A stretch of DNA of 64,000 nucleotides, taken from NCBI RefSeq assembly GCF_003594885.1, contig NZ_QZEZ01000002.1, positions 124,001 to 188,000 on the forward strand, written 5' to 3'. The stretch comes from Vallicoccus soli. Lineage in GTDB: Bacteria > Actinomycetota > Actinomycetes > Motilibacterales > Motilibacteraceae. A program made the translations under genes and the position numbers. The notes under the pieces were generated by a model. The model was not told where the DNA came from. It saw only the letters and a list, made by a program, of their open reading frames with translations, and did no database searches. Shown piece after piece: positions 1-11,296 of this stretch (within the stretch, counting starts at the first letter, position 1; the number at the start of each line of letters is the position of its first letter).

Positions 1-976
1 GCCACGGCCCGGGCTCGGGGTCGACCGCCGCGCGCATGGCCTCGGTGCCGGGCGAGGCGATCGGCCCCGGCGGCAGGCCGGCGTTGGCGTACGTGTTGTA
101 CGGCGACGGGTTGGCCCGGTCCTGCGGCGTCGTGGTGACCCCGCGCTTGCCGTTGGCGTAGTCCACCGTGGTGTCCAGCTGCAGCGGGCGCCCCGCGGCC
201 AGGCGGTTGTAGACCACGCGGGCGACCTTGCGCATGTACTGCGGCGGCGCCTCGGCCTGCACGATGCTCGCGACGGTCAGCAGGTTGCGCGCCTTGGCCC
301 CGCCGCTGCCGGCGATCCCGGTCTCCTCGGCGGCCTGGCCGAAGCGGCGCACCATCTGGGCGAGCACCTCGGCCGCCGTGGCCCCGGCGTCGACGGTGTA
401 GGTCGCCGGGAACAGCAGCCCCTCGGCGCGCCCGCCGGCCCACGCGGGCAGCCCCAGCGCCTCGGGCCGCTCCAGCGCCGCGCGGAAGTCCGCCACGGGG
501 ATGCCGGTGCCCTCGCTGAGCACCCGCAGGGTCTCGCCGACGCGCAGCCCCTCGGGGACCGTCACCTCGTCCTGCACGCGCGCGGACGGGTCGAGCATGA
601 GGTCGAGCGCGGCGGCGGCGCTCATGCCCTTGCGCAGCGCGTACGACCCCGGCTGCAGCCCGCTGGAGCGCGGGTCGGCCTCCGCGGCGTCGCGGAACGC
701 GCCCAGCGAGGCGACGACCCCGGCCTCCTCGAGCGTGCGCCCGATCGCCGAGGCCGAGTCGCCGGGCTCGACCTGCACCTGCACCGGGTCGGTGCCGGTG
801 CCGGCGAAGTCCTCCGGGCCCTCGGTGAGCCGCTGCCAGAGCGTCCAGCCGCCGACCACGATCGCGGCGAGCAGGGCGAGCACCAGGAGCAGCGCGACCA
901 GCGTCGCGCGGCGCCCGTGGCGCTCGCGCCGGCGGTGGCGCTCCTCGGTGTCCATGTCGAGGCCGAGCTGGCTCAT
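1..976 (-). CDS. mltG: Endolytic murein transglycosylase MltG (partial, 3' end beyond window)
   Basis: MltG cleaves nascent glycan strands at the membrane and sets glycan chain length. About 325 codons are visible. There is a basic cytoplasmic N-terminus, one membrane segment at about residues 25-46, then the extracytoplasmic YceG domain. The family's catalytic glutamate lies in ASIVQAEA (about E242), followed by the conserved [10 protein letters not shown] and PSPYNTY motifs. The ATG at 976 overlaps the ruvX stop as ATGA, so the two are probably translationally coupled. The order alaS-ruvX-mltG is usual in actinobacteria. The C-terminus is missing only because the window ends. Confidence 0.95.
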   Translation of the reverse strand, partial: MSQLGLDMDTEERHRRRERHGRRATLVALLLVLALLAAIVVGGWTLWQRLTEGPEDFAGTGTDPVQVQVEPGDSASAIGRTLEEAGVVASLGAFRDAAEADPRSSGLQPGSYALRKGMSAAAALDLMLDPSARVQDEVTVPEGLRVGETLRVLSEGTGIPVADFRAALERPEALGLPAWAGGRAEGLLFPATYTVDAGATAAEVLAQMVRRFGQAAEETGIAGSGGAKARNLLTVASIVQAEAPPQYMRKVARVVYNRLAAGRPLQLDTTVDYANGKRGVTTTPQDRANPSPYNTYANAGLPPGPIASPGTEAMRAAVDPEPGPW

Positions 977-1557
977 CCCTCCAGCCTGCCAGAACCCGTC
1001 GTGCGCGCCCGGTCCGGCGAGCCGGCCCCCGGCGCGCCGTCACCCTGCGCTGCACCGCGCTCGCCGTCGGGCACGCCGTCGGGCACGGTGACGGGGACCG
1101 GTACGGGGCTCCCCGGCAGCCGTCCGCTGCCGCGCTCGGTGTCGAGGGCGAGCTGGAGCACCACGACCGCCGCGGCCTGGTCCACCACGCCCCTGCGCTC
1201 GCGCCGCCCCCGGGCGCCGCTGACGCCCGAGGCGCGCAGCGAGCGCTCGGCGCTCACCGTGGACAGCCGCTCGTCGACGAGGCGCACCGGCACCGGCGCC
1301 ACCCGCGCGGCCAGCCGCGCGGCGAAGCCGCGGGCGTCGGCCGCCGAGGCGCCCTCGCCGCCGCGCAGGTGCCGCGGCAGGCCGACGACCACCTCGAGCG
1401 CCTCGTGCTCCGCGACGAGCGCGGCCAGGCGCGCCACGTCGCCGGACCCGCGCGGGACGGTCTCCACGGGGGTGGCCACGAGCCCGTCGGGGTCGCTGAG
1501 CGCCACGCCGACCCGCACCGTGCCCACGTCGACGCCCAGGCGCCGGCCCCTCCTCAC
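973..1557 (-). CDS. ruvX: Putative pre-16S rRNA nuclease / Holliday junction resolvase-like RuvX (YqgF)
   Basis: A 194-aa RNase H-fold protein of the YqgF family, associated with 16S rRNA 5'-end maturation. The N-terminal [18 protein letters not shown] block carries the first acidic metal ligand (D10). The [10 protein letters not shown] block and the [12 protein letters not shown] block, which holds the second acidic cluster, follow. The start is GTG, seven bases after the alaS stop, with a GAGGCGG-type ribosome binding site. The C-terminal 45 or so residues are a low-complexity Pro/Gly/Arg tail beyond the usual family length of about 140-150 residues. Confidence 0.93.
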   Translation of the reverse strand: MRRGRRLGVDVGTVRVGVALSDPDGLVATPVETVPRGSGDVARLAALVAEHEALEVVVGLPRHLRGGEGASAADARGFAARLAARVAPVPVRLVDERLSTVSAERSLRASGVSGARGRRERRGVVDQAAAVVVLQLALDTERGSGRLPGSPVPVPVTVPDGVPDGERGAAQGDGAPGAGSPDRARTTGSGRLEG

Positions 1558-1564
1558 GCCCGCC

Positions 1565-4246
1565 TCACCCGCCGGTGACCTGGCGGCCGACGGCGTGCTC
1601 GACCGCGGCCAGCGCGTCGCCGATCCTCGTCGCGTCCTGCCCGCCGCCCTGCGCGACGTCGTCCTTGCCGCCGCCCCCGCCGCCGAGGACCTTCGCGGCC
1701 TCGCGCACGAGCAGGCCGGCCTTGACGCCCCAGGAGCGGCCGGTCTCGTTGACCGCGACGACCACGACGGGCCGCTCGCCGGCCTTCGCCGCGACCGCCA
1801 CCGCGACCGGGCGGTCCGCCGCGAAGCGCCCGCGCACGTCGAGCACGAGGCGCCGCACGTCGTCCGCCGACGTGCCGTCGGGCGCGCGGTGGGTCACCAC
1901 GGACACCCCGAACACGTCCTTCGCGGCCTCGACCAGCCCGGGCGCGGCCTGGAGCAGGGCGCCGGCGCGCATCTGCGCGATCTCCTTCTCCGCGTCGCGC
2001 AGCTGCGCCACGAGCGCGGAGACCCGCTCGGGGAGCTCCTCCGGGCGCACCTTGAGCGCGCCGGTGAGCTGCTGCACGAGCACGTGCTCGCGGGCGAGGT
2101 AGCTGTACGCGTCGGTGCCGACGAGCGCCTCGACGCGACGGACCCCGGCGCCGATCGACGCCTCGCCGAGCAGCTTGACCAGGCCGAGCTGCCCGGAGCG
2201 CTGCGCGTGGGTGCCGCCGCAGAGCTCGCGCGCCCAGTCCCCCACCGAGACCACGCGCACCTCGTCGCCGTACTTCTCGCCGAAGAGCGCCATCGCGCCG
2301 GAGCGCACGGCCTCCTCCTGCGTCATGACCTCCGCGTGCACCGGCAGGTCGTCGGCCAGCAGCGCGTTGACCCGCGCCTCGACGTCGCCGAGCACGCTGG
2401 CCGGCACCGCGCCGGCGGCGGAGAAGTCGAAGCGGAACGAGCCGGGCCGGTTCTCCGAGCCCGCCTGCGTCGCGGTCTCCCCCAGCGCCTCGCGGAACGC
2501 CTTGTGGACCATGTGCGTGGCGGTGTGCGCCCGGCTGATCGCCCGCCGGCGCGCCAGGTCGACCTCGGAGAGCACCGCCTCGCCGGCGGTCACCTCGCCG
2601 GAGACGACCCGCGCGCGGTGCACCAGCAGGCCCTGCACCGGCTGCTGCACGTCGAGCACCTCGACGACGGCCCCGCCGCCGAGCGTGATGCGGCCCTGGT
2701 CGGCGAGCTGGCCGCCGCCCTCGGCGTAGAACGGCGTGCGGTCCAGGACGAGCTCGACCTCCTGCCCGGCGCCGGCCGCGGGGGCCGCGGCGCCCCCCAC
2801 GAGCAGGCCAGCCACGCGGCCCTCGCCGGACACCTCGTCGTACCCGGTGAACTCGACCGGGCGGCCCAGGGCGTCCTGCACCTCGCGGTACGCCGACACG
2901 TCGGCGTGGCCGGTCCGCTTCGCCTTGGCGTCGGCCTTGGCCCGCTCGCGCTGCTCCTGCATGAGGCGGCGGAAGCCCGCCTCGTCGACCCGCAGACCCT
3001 GCTCGGCCGCCATCTCCAGCGTGAGGTCGATGGGGAAGCCGTACGTGTCGTGCAGCTGGAACGCCCGCTGCCCCGACAGCTGCGGCGCGCCGGCGGACTT
3101 CGCCTCGCGCACCGCGGTGTCGAGGATCGTGGTGCCCGCGCGCAGCGTCGAGCGGAACGACTCCTCCTCGGCGTACGCCAGGGAGGAGATGCGGGCGAAG
3201 TCGCGCTCGAGCTCCGGGTACGACGCCCTCATCGCGTCCTTGCTCACCGGCAGCAGCTCGGGCAGCGTCGCCGCGTCCACCCCGAGCAGGCGCATGGCGC
3301 GGACCGCGCGGCGCAGGATGCGGCGCAGGACGTACCCGCGGCCCTCGTTGCCCGGCACCACGCCGTCGCCGATGAGCATGAGCCCGGTGCGCACGTGGTC
3401 CGCGACGACCCGCAGCCGCACGTCGTCGGCGTGCTCGCGCCCGTACCGCTTGCCCGCCAGCTCGGCGGCGCGGCGCAGCACGGGGGCGACCTCGTCGATC
3501 TCGTACAGGTTGTCGACGCCCTGCAGGATCGACGCGATGCGCTCCAGGCCCATGCCGGTGTCGATGTTCGGCTGCGGCAGCGGCCCCCGGACGTCGAAGT
3601 CCACCTTCGAGCGGACCGCGGAGAGCTCGTACTGCATGAAGACGAGGTTCCAGAACTCCATGTAGCGGTCCTCGTCGACCTCGGGACCGCCCTCGGGGCC
3701 GTACTGCGGACCCCGGTCGTAGTAGATCTCGCTGCACGGGCCGCCCGGGCCGACCACGCCCATGTGCCAGTAGTTGTCCGCCAGGCCCCGGCGCACGATC
3801 CGCTCGTCGGGCAGGCCGGTGACCTCCTTCCACAGGGCCGCGGCCTCGTCGTCGTCGTGGTAGACGGTCGCCCAGAGCCGGTCCGGGTCGAGGCCGAAGC
3901 CGCCCTCGGCGACGCTGCCCGTGGACAGCGACCACGCGAGCTCGATCGCGCCGCGCTTGAAGTAGTCGCCGAACGAGAAGTTGCCGTTCATCTGGAAGAA
4001 CGAGCCGTGCCGGCTCGTCTTGCCGACCTCGTCGATGTCGAGGGTCCGCACGCACTTCTGCACGCTCGTCGCGCGCCGGTACGGCGGCGTCTGCTGGCCG
4101 AGGAAGAACGGCTTGAACGGCACCATGCCGGCGTTGACGAAGAGCAGGTTGGGGTCGTCGAGCAGCAGCGGCGCCGACGGCACGACGGTGTGGCCGTGGC
4201 GCTCGAAGTGCCGGAGGAACCGGCGGCGGATCTCGGCGGTCTGCAT
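1565..4246 (-). CDS. alaS: Alanyl-tRNA synthetase
   Basis: An 893-aa class II synthetase that charges tRNA-Ala. The N-terminal catalytic domain begins [19 protein letters not shown] and includes the conserved [17 protein letters not shown] block. The editing domain has the zinc-binding motifs HTATHMVH (HxxxH) and CGGTHA. The C-terminal C-Ala domain ends in a glycine-rich [15 protein letters not shown] segment, as in most bacterial AlaRS. The ATG overlaps the stop of the preceding DUF6167 gene (ATGA). It belongs to the operon DUF948-DUF6167-alaS-ruvX-mltG. Confidence 0.98.
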   Translation of the reverse strand: MQTAEIRRRFLRHFERHGHTVVPSAPLLLDDPNLLFVNAGMVPFKPFFLGQQTPPYRRATSVQKCVRTLDIDEVGKTSRHGSFFQMNGNFSFGDYFKRGAIELAWSLSTGSVAEGGFGLDPDRLWATVYHDDDEAAALWKEVTGLPDERIVRRGLADNYWHMGVVGPGGPCSEIYYDRGPQYGPEGGPEVDEDRYMEFWNLVFMQYELSAVRSKVDFDVRGPLPQPNIDTGMGLERIASILQGVDNLYEIDEVAPVLRRAAELAGKRYGREHADDVRLRVVADHVRTGLMLIGDGVVPGNEGRGYVLRRILRRAVRAMRLLGVDAATLPELLPVSKDAMRASYPELERDFARISSLAYAEEESFRSTLRAGTTILDTAVREAKSAGAPQLSGQRAFQLHDTYGFPIDLTLEMAAEQGLRVDEAGFRRLMQEQRERAKADAKAKRTGHADVSAYREVQDALGRPVEFTGYDEVSGEGRVAGLLVGGAAAPAAGAGQEVELVLDRTPFYAEGGGQLADQGRITLGGGAVVEVLDVQQPVQGLLVHRARVVSGEVTAGEAVLSEVDLARRRAISRAHTATHMVHKAFREALGETATQAGSENRPGSFRFDFSAAGAVPASVLGDVEARVNALLADDLPVHAEVMTQEEAVRSGAMALFGEKYGDEVRVVSVGDWARELCGGTHAQRSGQLGLVKLLGEASIGAGVRRVEALVGTDAYSYLAREHVLVQQLTGALKVRPEELPERVSALVAQLRDAEKEIAQMRAGALLQAAPGLVEAAKDVFGVSVVTHRAPDGTSADDVRRLVLDVRGRFAADRPVAVAVAAKAGERPVVVVAVNETGRSWGVKAGLLVREAAKVLGGGGGGKDDVAQGGGQDATRIGDALAAVEHAVGRQVTGG

Positions 4247-4572
4247 CAGTGCTCCTGCGTCTCGGGGCCCTCGAGGGCCCGCGCGTCGGTGGTGCCGGGG
4301 GCGGGTCGGGCCTCGCCCGGCGCGAGGTAGAGCAGGTGGCGGCCCTCGGCGTCGGGCAGGCCCAGCTGGGCGGCCAGCACGCGCTCGCGCTCGCCCATGC
4401 CGTCGCGCACGTCGTCGACGAAGTCGCGCACCCCGTCGCCGAGGATCGCCAGGCCCTCCGCGAGCGAGCCCGCCACGCTCTGCGGGGACAGCGCGTCGAG
4501 GGTGCGGGTGATCTTGCGCGAGACCACGGCGCCGGCGGTCACGCCCATCGCCAGCCAGAAGACCCGGCTCAC
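4246..4572 (-). CDS. DUF6167 family small membrane-associated protein
   Basis: A 108-aa protein of unknown function. An N-terminal hydrophobic stretch (residues about 3-18) is followed by a segment that looks amphipathic and by an acidic, Pro/Ala-rich tail. Small proteins of this type sit between a DUF948 gene and alaS in many actinobacteria, and that conserved position is the main basis for the family call. The GTG start overlaps the DUF948 stop (GTGA) and the stop overlaps the alaS start (ATGA). It is therefore made from the same message as AlaRS, but no biochemical role is known. Confidence 0.75.
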   Translation of the reverse strand: MSRVFWLAMGVTAGAVVSRKITRTLDALSPQSVAGSLAEGLAILGDGVRDFVDDVRDGMGERERVLAAQLGLPDAEGRHLLYLAPGEARPAPGTTDARALEGPETQEH

Positions 4573-5018
4573 GCCGCCCCCCTCCCGCGGCCCTGCCCGC
4601 GCCGCAGCCGCTCCTCGCGGCGGGCCCGCACCCGGGCCAGCGTCTCCTCGCGCCGCCCCCGGGCCGACGCGGCGCGCCGGTGCTCCAGGGCCCGGCGCAC
4701 GCCGTAGCCCAGCGCGGACACCTTCACCGCGGGCCCGGTCACCGCGCTCGCCACCAGGGAGCTGATCGCCTGCGCGTTGTGCGCCGCCTCGGCGAGGTCG
4801 GCGTCGATGCCCTCCGCCCGTCCCGCCCCGGCCCGCACCGACGCCGCGGCCGCGCGCGTCTCGCGCAGCGCGGGCACCGCCTCGTCGGTGATGAGGGCGA
4901 TCGCGCGCCGGGCGTCCTCGAGCGTGCGGGCCAGGCGCAGCAGCGGCACGGCCACCAGCGCCACGAGCACGACGAGCGCCAGCGCGGCCACGAGGCCGGC
5001 GACCTCTCCTGCGGACAT
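4569..5018 (-). CDS. DUF948 domain-containing membrane protein
   Basis: A 149-aa protein with one N-terminal membrane segment (about residues 5-27, very Val/Ala/Leu-rich). A predicted helical region containing [18 protein letters not shown] follows, typical of DUF948. The C-terminus is strongly basic (many Arg). I chose the ATG at 5018, which has a GAGGGGAA Shine-Dalgarno about 12 bases upstream. Longer readings run into the intergenic repeat element. It is the first gene of the alaS operon. Function unknown. Confidence 0.75.
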   Translation of the reverse strand: MSAGEVAGLVAALALVVLVALVAVPLLRLARTLEDARRAIALITDEAVPALRETRAAAASVRAGAGRAEGIDADLAEAAHNAQAISSLVASAVTGPAVKVSALGYGVRRALEHRRAASARGRREETLARVRARREERLRRGQGRGRGAA

Positions 5019-5092
5019 GCGGCTGAGCACTTCCCCTCGGGCGGCTGGCCCCGGTCGGCGGTCGCGGGGCGGAGCGTCGAGTTTATCGCGGT

Positions 5093-5216
5093 GCCATGAG
5101 GGGACCCCCGAGGCGCTCGGGCGGGGCGAGTGCGACGGCGTGCACGGGCACGCCGGCCTGGCGGTGCACGGCGCCGCACGCGGCGGGCCCGGGCCGCTGA
5201 GGGTGCCCCTCATGGC
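5093..5216. repeat. Segment bounded by an 11-bp inverted repeat (dispersed palindrome family)
   Basis: GCCATGAGGGG at 5093-5103 is repeated inverted at 5206-5216. The two ends, read inward, share GCCATGAGGGG followed by an ACCC-rich block. The right end read on the minus strand continues GAGGGGCACCCTCAGC, the same core found at 27832-27955 and inside ileS at 43894-43914. It fills the 210-bp gap between rarA and the DUF948 gene. A TAAACT hexamer (minus strand, 5080-5085) just outside it could be the -10 of the alaS operon, but no convincing -35 is present. Confidence 0.6.
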
Positions 5217-5228
5217 TGCGCGGCCCGC

Positions 5229-6602
5229 TCAGCGCTCGCGCAGCACCCGCCGCACCCGGGCGAGCCGCTCGCGCAGCTCGCGCTCGGCGCCGTACGCGGT
5301 CGGGGCGTAGTAGTCGCGGCCGTCGACGGCGTCGGGGGCGTACTGCTGCGATGCGATGCCGTGGGGGGCGTCGTGCGCGTAGCGGTAGCCGGTGCCGTGG
5401 TCGAGCTTGCCCGCGCCGGCGTAGTGGCTGTCGCGCAGGTGGGGCGGCACGGGCCCCGCGAGGCCCTTGCGCACGTCGGCGATGGCCGCGTCGACCGCGA
5501 GGTACGCCGCGTTGGACTTCGGCGCGAGCGCGAGGTGCACGACGACCTGGGCGAGGTTGATGCGCGCCTCCGGCATCCCGATGAGCTGCACCGCCTGCGC
5601 CCCCGCCACCGCCACCTGCAGGGCCGTCGGGTCCGCGAGCCCGATGTCCTCGCTCGCGGAGATGACGAGGCGGCGGGCGATGAACCGCGGGTCCTCGCCC
5701 GCCTCGACCATCCGCGCGAGGTAGTGCAGCGCCGCGTCGACGTCGGAGCCGCGGATCGACTTGATGAAGGCGCTGGCGACGTCGTAGTGCTGGTCCCCGG
5801 TCTTGTCGTAGCGCACCGCGGCCCGGTCGACGGCCCGCTCGAGCGTGGGGACGTCGAGCACCGGCTGCCCCAGGGCGATCGCCGCCCCGGCCCCGGCCTC
5901 CAGCGCGGTGAGCGCGCGGCGGGCATCGCCGCCGGCGATGCGCAGCAGGTGCTCCTCGGCCTCGGGGGCGAGCTCGACCGCCCCGCCGAGCCCCCGCTCG
6001 TCGGCCAGCGCCCGGCGCACCAGCCCCCGGACGTCCTCCTCCGTGAGCGGCTCGAGCGTGAGCAGGAGGCTGCGCGAGAGCAGGGGGCTGATCACGCTGA
6101 AGTACGGGTTCTCGGTCGTCGCCGCCACGAGCGTCACCCAGCGGTTCTCCACGCCCGGCAGGAGCGCGTCCTGCTGGCTCTTGCTGAACCGGTGGACCTC
6201 GTCGACGAAGAGGACCGTCTCCGGGCCGCCGGCGGCGATGGTGCGCCGGGCGCCGTCGACGACCTGGCGCACGTCCTTGACCCCGGCGGTCACCGCGGAG
6301 AGCTCGACGAAGCGCCGGCCCGTGGCGGAGCTGGCGAGGTACGCGATCGTCGTCTTCCCGCTGCCCGGCGGGCCCCACAGCACGACGCTCGTCGGCGCGG
6401 CGGGGCCGCCCGTGGGCTCCACGAGCCGCCGCAGCGGCGAGCCCGGGTGCAGCAGGTGCGCCTGGCCGACCACCTCGTCGAGGCTCCGCGGGCGCATCCG
6501 CACCGCGAGCGGCGGGCGCCCCGGCCCGTCCGTCGGGGCGGGAGGCGGGGGCGGCGGCGCGTCCGGCACCGTCAGCGCACCGTCGAACAGGTCGTCCTCC
6601 AC
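5229..6602 (-). CDS. rarA: Replication-associated recombination protein A (RarA/MgsA AAA+ ATPase)
   Basis: A 457-aa AAA+ clamp-loader-like ATPase that acts at stalled forks and single-strand DNA ends. Walker A is GPPGSGKTT. Walker B is [14 protein letters not shown], with the RarA-type [17 protein letters not shown] and sensor blocks after it. The C-terminal tetramerisation region ([35 protein letters not shown]) is complete. The GTG at 6602 is preferred because AGGG lies eight bases upstream; GTG 6608 is possible. It is divergent from the acetyltransferase gene, with a 91-bp gap. Confidence 0.95.
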   Translation of the reverse strand: MEDDLFDGALTVPDAPPPPPPAPTDGPGRPPLAVRMRPRSLDEVVGQAHLLHPGSPLRRLVEPTGGPAAPTSVVLWGPPGSGKTTIAYLASSATGRRFVELSAVTAGVKDVRQVVDGARRTIAAGGPETVLFVDEVHRFSKSQQDALLPGVENRWVTLVAATTENPYFSVISPLLSRSLLLTLEPLTEEDVRGLVRRALADERGLGGAVELAPEAEEHLLRIAGGDARRALTALEAGAGAAIALGQPVLDVPTLERAVDRAAVRYDKTGDQHYDVASAFIKSIRGSDVDAALHYLARMVEAGEDPRFIARRLVISASEDIGLADPTALQVAVAGAQAVQLIGMPEARINLAQVVVHLALAPKSNAAYLAVDAAIADVRKGLAGPVPPHLRDSHYAGAGKLDHGTGYRYAHDAPHGIASQQYAPDAVDGRDYYAPTAYGAERELRERLARVRRVLRER

Positions 6603-6693
6603 ACCCACGACCCTAGCCAGCGCGGGCACCCGGCCCGGCCCGCAGCGCCTCCCCGCGCCCGGACGACCACGGGCCCCGCGCCACCATGGGCGG

Positions 6694-7455
6694 GTGCCCG
6701 ACCTGCGCCATCCCGCCCTCGACCGCCTCGACGCCCCCGGCGTGCTGGACCGCAGCGGCGGGGACGCGTACGTCCGCGCGGAGCTCGACCCGCAGCGCCT
6801 CGTCGACGGCTGGGCGCTCGGGCGCGCCGCCGGCTGGGTCGGGCGCCGCCCCGGCCGCGACGTCCCGTGGCTCAGCGCCGTCGGCGACCCAGCGGACGCG
6901 GCGCGGCTCGCGGCGGCGGTGCGCGCCCGGACCGCCGGGACCGCCGCCGCGCCGCACGGCGCGACGCTGCCGCGCGGGGCCGTACCCCTCCTCGCGGGCG
7001 TGGAGGTCCCCGTCGCCACCGACTGGGACTGGTTCTGGACCGACGACGCCCCGCCGCGCCGGGCCGGTGAGGAGCAGGTCCGCTGGCTCGGCGCCGGGGA
7101 CGAGGACGACGTCGCCGCGCTGCTCGCCGCCGACAGCCCCCGCCACTCCGCCGTCCCCGGCGGCCCCGGGGTGGTGCGCTGGTGCGGGGTGCGGCTCGAC
7201 GGGCGCCTCGCGGCGACCGCCGCCTGGGTCGAGCACGTGCGCGGCGTACCGCACTTGGCCTCCATCGCGACCGCGGCGACCGTACGGGGCCACGGCTGGG
7301 GCGCCGCCGTCACCGCCTGGGTGACCCGCGCCCTGCTGGCGGAGCACGGCTGGGTCACGCTCGGCATGTACGCCGACAACGGCGTCGCCCGGGCGATGTA
7401 CCGGCGCCTCGGCTACCGCGACACGCACCTGTTCACCAGCGGCCGCTTCGGCTGA
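6694..7455 (+). CDS. GNAT family N-acetyltransferase
   Basis: A 253-aa protein with a C-terminal GNAT fold (about residues 130-250). The acetyl-CoA loop is [16 protein letters not shown] and the terminal motif is [14 protein letters not shown]. The N-terminal 120 residues are a divergent half, perhaps a degenerate second GNAT domain, which is common in such proteins. Substrate unknown. The GTG at 6694 is the first start consistent with conserved sequence; the ribosome binding site is weak. Two strong hairpins follow the stop. Confidence 0.8.
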   Translation: MPDLRHPALDRLDAPGVLDRSGGDAYVRAELDPQRLVDGWALGRAAGWVGRRPGRDVPWLSAVGDPADAARLAAAVRARTAGTAAAPHGATLPRGAVPLLAGVEVPVATDWDWFWTDDAPPRRAGEEQVRWLGAGDEDDVAALLAADSPRHSAVPGGPGVVRWCGVRLDGRLAATAAWVEHVRGVPHLASIATAATVRGHGWGAAVTAWVTRALLAEHGWVTLGMYADNGVARAMYRRLGYRDTHLFTSGRFG

Positions 7456-7478
7456 GCCCGCACGCGGTTCCCCGGGAA

Positions 7479-7531
7479 CCGCAGAAGGCGCCCTTCTGGC
7501 GATCTAGCCGCCACGGGGGCGCCTTCTGCGG
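7479..7531. terminator. Hairpin, 15-bp perfect stem, between convergent genes
   Basis: CCGCAGAAGGCGCCC (7479-7493) pairs perfectly with GGGCGCCTTCTGCGG (7517-7531) across a 23-base loop. It lies 24 bases after the acetyltransferase stop and ahead of the aspS stop on the other strand, so it could serve both strands. There is no U-tract, as is usual in high-GC actinobacteria. Confidence 0.7.
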
Positions 7532-7560
7532 ATCCCCTCCGGATCCGCCGTGCCCGGCTG

Positions 7561-7611
7561 CGCAGAGGGCGCCCCTCTCGCGCTCGGTGCACGACAGGGG
7601 CGCCCTCTGCG
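7561..7611. terminator. Second hairpin, 16-bp perfect stem, related to the first
   Basis: CGCAGAGGGCGCCCCT (7561-7576) pairs with AGGGGCGCCCTCTGCG (7596-7611) over a 19-base loop. The arms resemble those at 7479-7531 (CGCAGAAGGCGCCC against CGCAGAGGGCGCCC). It ends 16 bases from the aspS stop and is probably the aspS-side terminator. Confidence 0.7.
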
Positions 7612-7626
7612 CCACCACCCCGCGGG

Positions 7627-9366
7627 TCAGCCCTGCTCCGGCACCTCGGGCCTGGCGTCGATGCCGGCCTCCTTGCGCTGCTGCGCGGTGATCGGGGTCG
7701 GCGCCCCCGTCAGCGGGTCGTAGCCGCCACCGGTCTTCGGGAACGCGATCACCTCGCGCAGCGAGTCCGCGCCGGCGAGGAGCATGCAGATCCGGTCCCA
7801 GCCGAAGGCGATGCCGGCGTGCGGCGGGGGGCCGTACTGGAACGCGTCGAGCAGGAAGCCGAACTTGTCCTGCGCCTCCTCCTCCGAGATCCCGAGGACG
7901 TCGAACACCCGCTGCTGCATCTCGGCGCGGTGGATACGCACCGAGCCGCCGCCGATCTCGTTGCCGTTGCAGACGATGTCGTACGCGTAGGCAAGCGCGT
8001 TCCCGGGGTCGTCCTGGAACCGGTCGGCCCACTCGGCGTTCGGGGAGGTGAAGGGGTGGTGGACCGCGGTCCAGCCGCCCTCGCCGTCCTCCTCGAACAT
8101 CGGGGCGTCGACGACCCAGAGGAACTCCCACCGCTCGGGGTCGATCAGGTCCTGGCGCCGCGCGATCTCGAGCCGGGCGGCGCCGAGCAGCGCGAGCGCC
8201 GCGGACCGCTTGTCCGCGGCGAAGAACACCGCGTCGCCGGGCGAGGCGCCCACGTGCGCGGCCAGCCCCTCGCGCTCGGCGTCGGACAGGTTCTTCGCGA
8301 CCGGTCCGCCGAGGGTCCCGTCCTCCTGCACCAGGACGTACGCGAGCCCGCGCGCCCCGCGCGCCTTGGCCCAGTCCTGCCAGCCGTCGAGCTCCTTGCG
8401 GGTCTGCGACGCCCCGCCCGGCATGACGACCGCCCCGACGTGCTCGTTGCGGAAGACGCGGAACGGGGTCTCGGCGAAGTACGCCGTGCAGTCCACCAGC
8501 TCCAGGCCGAAGCGCAGGTCGGGCTTGTCGCTGCCGAAGCGGGTCATGGCCTCGGCGTACGTCATGCGCGGGACGTCACCGACCTCGACGCCCAGGACGC
8601 GCTGCCACAGCGCGCGCACCACGGCCTCGCCGACCTCGATGACGTCGTCCTGCTCGACGAAGGACATCTCGATGTCGAGCTGGGTGAACTCCGGCTGCCG
8701 GTCGGCGCGGAAGTCCTCGTCGCGGTAGCAGCGGGCGATCTGGTAGTACCGCTCCATCCCGGCCACCATGAGCAGCTGCTTGAACAGCTGCGGCGACTGC
8801 GGCAGGGCGTACCAGGACCCCGGCTTGAGCCGCACCGGCACGAGGAAGTCGCGGGCGCCCTCGGGCGTGGAGCGGGTGAGCGTCGGCGTCTCGACCTCGA
8901 CGAAGTCCCGCTCGTGCAGCACCTCGCGCGCGACGTGGCTGACGTAGGAGCGCATGCGCAGCGCCCGGGCCGGGCCGCTGCGGCGCAGGTCCAGGTAGCG
9001 GTAGCGCAGGCGCACCTCGTCGCCGACCTCGAGGTGGTCGTCGAGCTGGAACGGCAGCGGCGCCGCCTCGGCGAGCACCTCCAGGTCGCTCACCTCGACC
9101 TCGACGTCGCCGGTCGGGATCGCGGCGTTCTCGTTGCCCTCGGGGCGGCGCCGGACGGTGCCGGTGGCCTTGACGCAGTACTCGGCGCGCAGGTCGCCGG
9201 CGACGTCCGCGTCGTGGAGCACGGCCTGCACCACCCCCGAGGCGTCGCGCAGGTCGAGGAACGCGACGCCGCCGTGGTCGCGGCGGCGGGCGACCCATCC
9301 GGCGAGGGTCACGGTCTGCCCGGCGTGCTCGGCGCGCAGCGAGCCGGCGGGGTGGGTGCGGATCAC
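7627..9366 (-). CDS. aspS: Aspartyl-tRNA synthetase
   Basis: A 579-aa class II synthetase of the bacterial type. It has an N-terminal OB-fold anticodon domain ([20 protein letters not shown]). The motif 2 region includes [19 protein letters not shown]. The bacterial GAD insertion domain follows, then motif 3 [18 protein letters not shown]. The GTG at 9366 overlaps the hisS stop (GTGA), and the protein ends close to the usual family length of about 590 residues. It is the last gene of the hydrolase-hisS-aspS operon. Confidence 0.97.
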   Translation of the reverse strand: MIRTHPAGSLRAEHAGQTVTLAGWVARRRDHGGVAFLDLRDASGVVQAVLHDADVAGDLRAEYCVKATGTVRRRPEGNENAAIPTGDVEVEVSDLEVLAEAAPLPFQLDDHLEVGDEVRLRYRYLDLRRSGPARALRMRSYVSHVAREVLHERDFVEVETPTLTRSTPEGARDFLVPVRLKPGSWYALPQSPQLFKQLLMVAGMERYYQIARCYRDEDFRADRQPEFTQLDIEMSFVEQDDVIEVGEAVVRALWQRVLGVEVGDVPRMTYAEAMTRFGSDKPDLRFGLELVDCTAYFAETPFRVFRNEHVGAVVMPGGASQTRKELDGWQDWAKARGARGLAYVLVQEDGTLGGPVAKNLSDAEREGLAAHVGASPGDAVFFAADKRSAALALLGAARLEIARRQDLIDPERWEFLWVVDAPMFEEDGEGGWTAVHHPFTSPNAEWADRFQDDPGNALAYAYDIVCNGNEIGGGSVRIHRAEMQQRVFDVLGISEEEAQDKFGFLLDAFQYGPPPHAGIAFGWDRICMLLAGADSLREVIAFPKTGGGYDPLTGAPTPITAQQRKEAGIDARPEVPEQG

Positions 9367-10628
9367 GGGTTCTCCAGGAGCGTCACGAGGTGCGGTACGA
9401 GGTCGTCGAGCGGCACGGCGGTCTGCTCGCCGCTGGCCAGGTGCTTGACCTGGGCGGCGCCCGCCTCGAGATCTCGGTCGCCGAGGATGACCGCGTACGC
9501 CGCCCCGCTGCGGTCCGCCGCCTTCATGGCGCCCTTGACCCCGCGCCCGTCGTACGCCATGTCGGTCGCGACCCCGGCCCGGCGCAGCCCGGTCACGAGG
9601 GCCGCGCAGCGCCGTCGCGCGGCCTCCCCGAGCGGGACGACGAACAGGTCGAGCGGGGTCGCACCGGGCAGGGCACGCCCCTCGGCCTCGAGGGCGAGCA
9701 CGGTGCGGTCGACGCCGAGCGCCCAGCCCACGCCCGGCAGGCGCGGGCCGCCGATGGACTCGGCCAGCCCGTCGTAGCGGCCGCCGCCACCGACCGCCGA
9801 CTGCGCCCCGAGGCCGTCGTGGACGAACTCGAACGTCGTGCGCGTGTAGTAGTCGAGGCCGCGGACCAGGCGCGGCGCGTCCTCCCACTCCACGCCCGCG
9901 TCGGCGAGCGCGGTGCGCACGGCGTCGTGGTGCGCGCGGTCGTCGGCGCTGAGGAAGTCCTGCAGCAGCGGGGCGCTCGCGATGAGGTCCGCCAGCTCCG
10001 GCCGCTTGTCGTCGAGCACCCGCAGCGGGTTGATCTCCGCGCGCCGGCGCGTCTCGGGGTCGAGGTCCGCCGTCGCGAGGTGCGCCTGCAGCGCGTCCCG
10101 GTACGCCGGGCGCGACTGCGCGCTGCCCAGCGAGTTCAGCAGCAGCCGCACCCGGGTGAGCCCCAGCGCGCGGTAGGCCTCCATCGCCAGCACCACGAGC
10201 TCGGCGTCGACGAGCGGGTCCTCGGTGCCCAGCGCCTCGGCGCCGACCTGGCTGAAGTGCCGGTACCGGCCCTTCTGCGGCCGCTCGTAGCGGTAGTAGG
10301 AGCCGGAGTACCAGAGCTTGACGGGCAGACCGCCCTTGTCGAGGTGGTGCTCGAGGACCGCGCGCAGCACGCCGGCCGTGCCCTCGGGCCGCAGCGTGAC
10401 CTGGTCGCCGCCGCGGGTCTCGAACGAGTACATCTCCTTCGTGACGATGTCGGTCGACTCCCCGACCCCGCGCGCGAAGAGCGCGGTCTCCTCGAAGGCG
10501 GGGGTCTCCACGTAGCCGTACCCGGCCCGGCGCAGCGGCGCGGCGATGGCCTCGCGGACGGCGAGGAACGCCTCCCCGCGCGGGGGCAGGAGGTCGAAGG
10601 TGCCCTTGGGGGCGGCGAAGGTGCTCAC
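9363..10628 (-). CDS. hisS: Histidyl-tRNA synthetase
   Basis: A 421-aa class II synthetase. It starts [16 protein letters not shown]. Motif 2 is in [19 protein letters not shown], the histidine-specific loop is [11 protein letters not shown], and motif 3 includes [11 protein letters not shown]-terminal anticodon-binding domain follows ([22 protein letters not shown]). The GTG at 10628 overlaps the stop of the upstream hydrolase (GTGA), and the stop overlaps the aspS start. Adjacent hisS-aspS pairs are common in bacteria. Confidence 0.97.
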   Translation of the reverse strand: MSTFAAPKGTFDLLPPRGEAFLAVREAIAAPLRRAGYGYVETPAFEETALFARGVGESTDIVTKEMYSFETRGGDQVTLRPEGTAGVLRAVLEHHLDKGGLPVKLWYSGSYYRYERPQKGRYRHFSQVGAEALGTEDPLVDAELVVLAMEAYRALGLTRVRLLLNSLGSAQSRPAYRDALQAHLATADLDPETRRRAEINPLRVLDDKRPELADLIASAPLLQDFLSADDRAHHDAVRTALADAGVEWEDAPRLVRGLDYYTRTTFEFVHDGLGAQSAVGGGGRYDGLAESIGGPRLPGVGWALGVDRTVLALEAEGRALPGATPLDLFVVPLGEAARRRCAALVTGLRRAGVATDMAYDGRGVKGAMKAADRSGAAYAVILGDRDLEAGAAQVKHLASGEQTAVPLDDLVPHLVTLLENP

Positions 10629-11296
10629 CGCGCCACCCGCTGCAGGTACGGGTTCGTGGCGCGCTCGCGCCCGATGGTCGTCGCCGGGCCGTGGCCGGGC
10701 AGCACGACGACGTCGTCGGGCAGCGGGAGCACCTTGTCCTCCAGGGAGCGCAGCATCGCGGCGTGGTCGCCGCCGGGCAGGTCGGTACGGCCGATGCTCC
10801 CCGCGAACAGCACGTCGCCGGAGAGGCAGGTGGGCGGCCGGTCGTCGGCACCGGGGAGCCGGAGGAGCACCGAGCCGCGGGTGTGGCCGGGGGCGTGGTC
10901 GACGGTGACCTCGAGCCCCGCGAGCCCGAGCACCGCCCCGTCCTCGAGGGTGCGCACGTCGTCCGGCTCGGACCACTCCAGGCGCGGGCCGAGCGCGGCC
11001 GCCGTCTCGCGCGACAGGCCCTTGAGCGGGTCGGCGAGCAGCTCCTCGTCGTCGGGGTGGATCCAGGCCGGGACGCCGCGGGCGCCGCAGACGGGCGCCA
11101 CCGAGAAGGTGTGGTCGAGGTGGCCGTGGGTCAGCAGCACGGCCACCGGCCGCAGGCGGTGCTCGCGCAGCACCTCGTCCAGCCGCGGCGCCACGTCGAC
11201 GCCCGGGTCGACGACGACGCACTCCTCCCCCGGCGCCGGGGCCACGACGTAGCAGTTCGTGCCGAACGCGGCTGCGGGGAACCCGGCGACGAGCAC
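10625..11296 (-). CDS. MBL-fold metallo-hydrolase (glyoxalase II-like)
   Basis: A 223-aa metallo-beta-lactamase-fold enzyme. The metal-binding signature is [12 protein letters not shown]. Further ligands are in [11 protein letters not shown] (His) and [17 protein letters not shown] (Asp), and a terminal [15 protein letters not shown] block is present. This architecture resembles hydroxyacylglutathione hydrolase-like proteins, but the substrate is unknown; actinobacteria generally lack glutathione. It lies directly upstream of hisS with a GTGA overlap, a common actinobacterial arrangement. Confidence 0.88.
   Translation of the reverse strand: MLVAGFPAAAFGTNCYVVAPAPGEECVVVDPGVDVAPRLDEVLREHRLRPVAVLLTHGHLDHTFSVAPVCGARGVPAWIHPDDEELLADPLKGLSRETAAALGPRLEWSEPDDVRTLEDGAVLGLAGLEVTVDHAPGHTRGSVLLRLPGADDRPPTCLSGDVLFAGSIGRTDLPGGDHAAMLRSLEDKVLPLPDDVVVLPGHGPATTIGRERATNPYLQRVAR

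Noticed and set aside
917-4330. 1137-aa plus-strand reading frame opposite alaS
   Set aside because: Antisense shadow of alaS and ruvX caused by high GC; His/Arg/Ala-rich composition with no recognisable domain.
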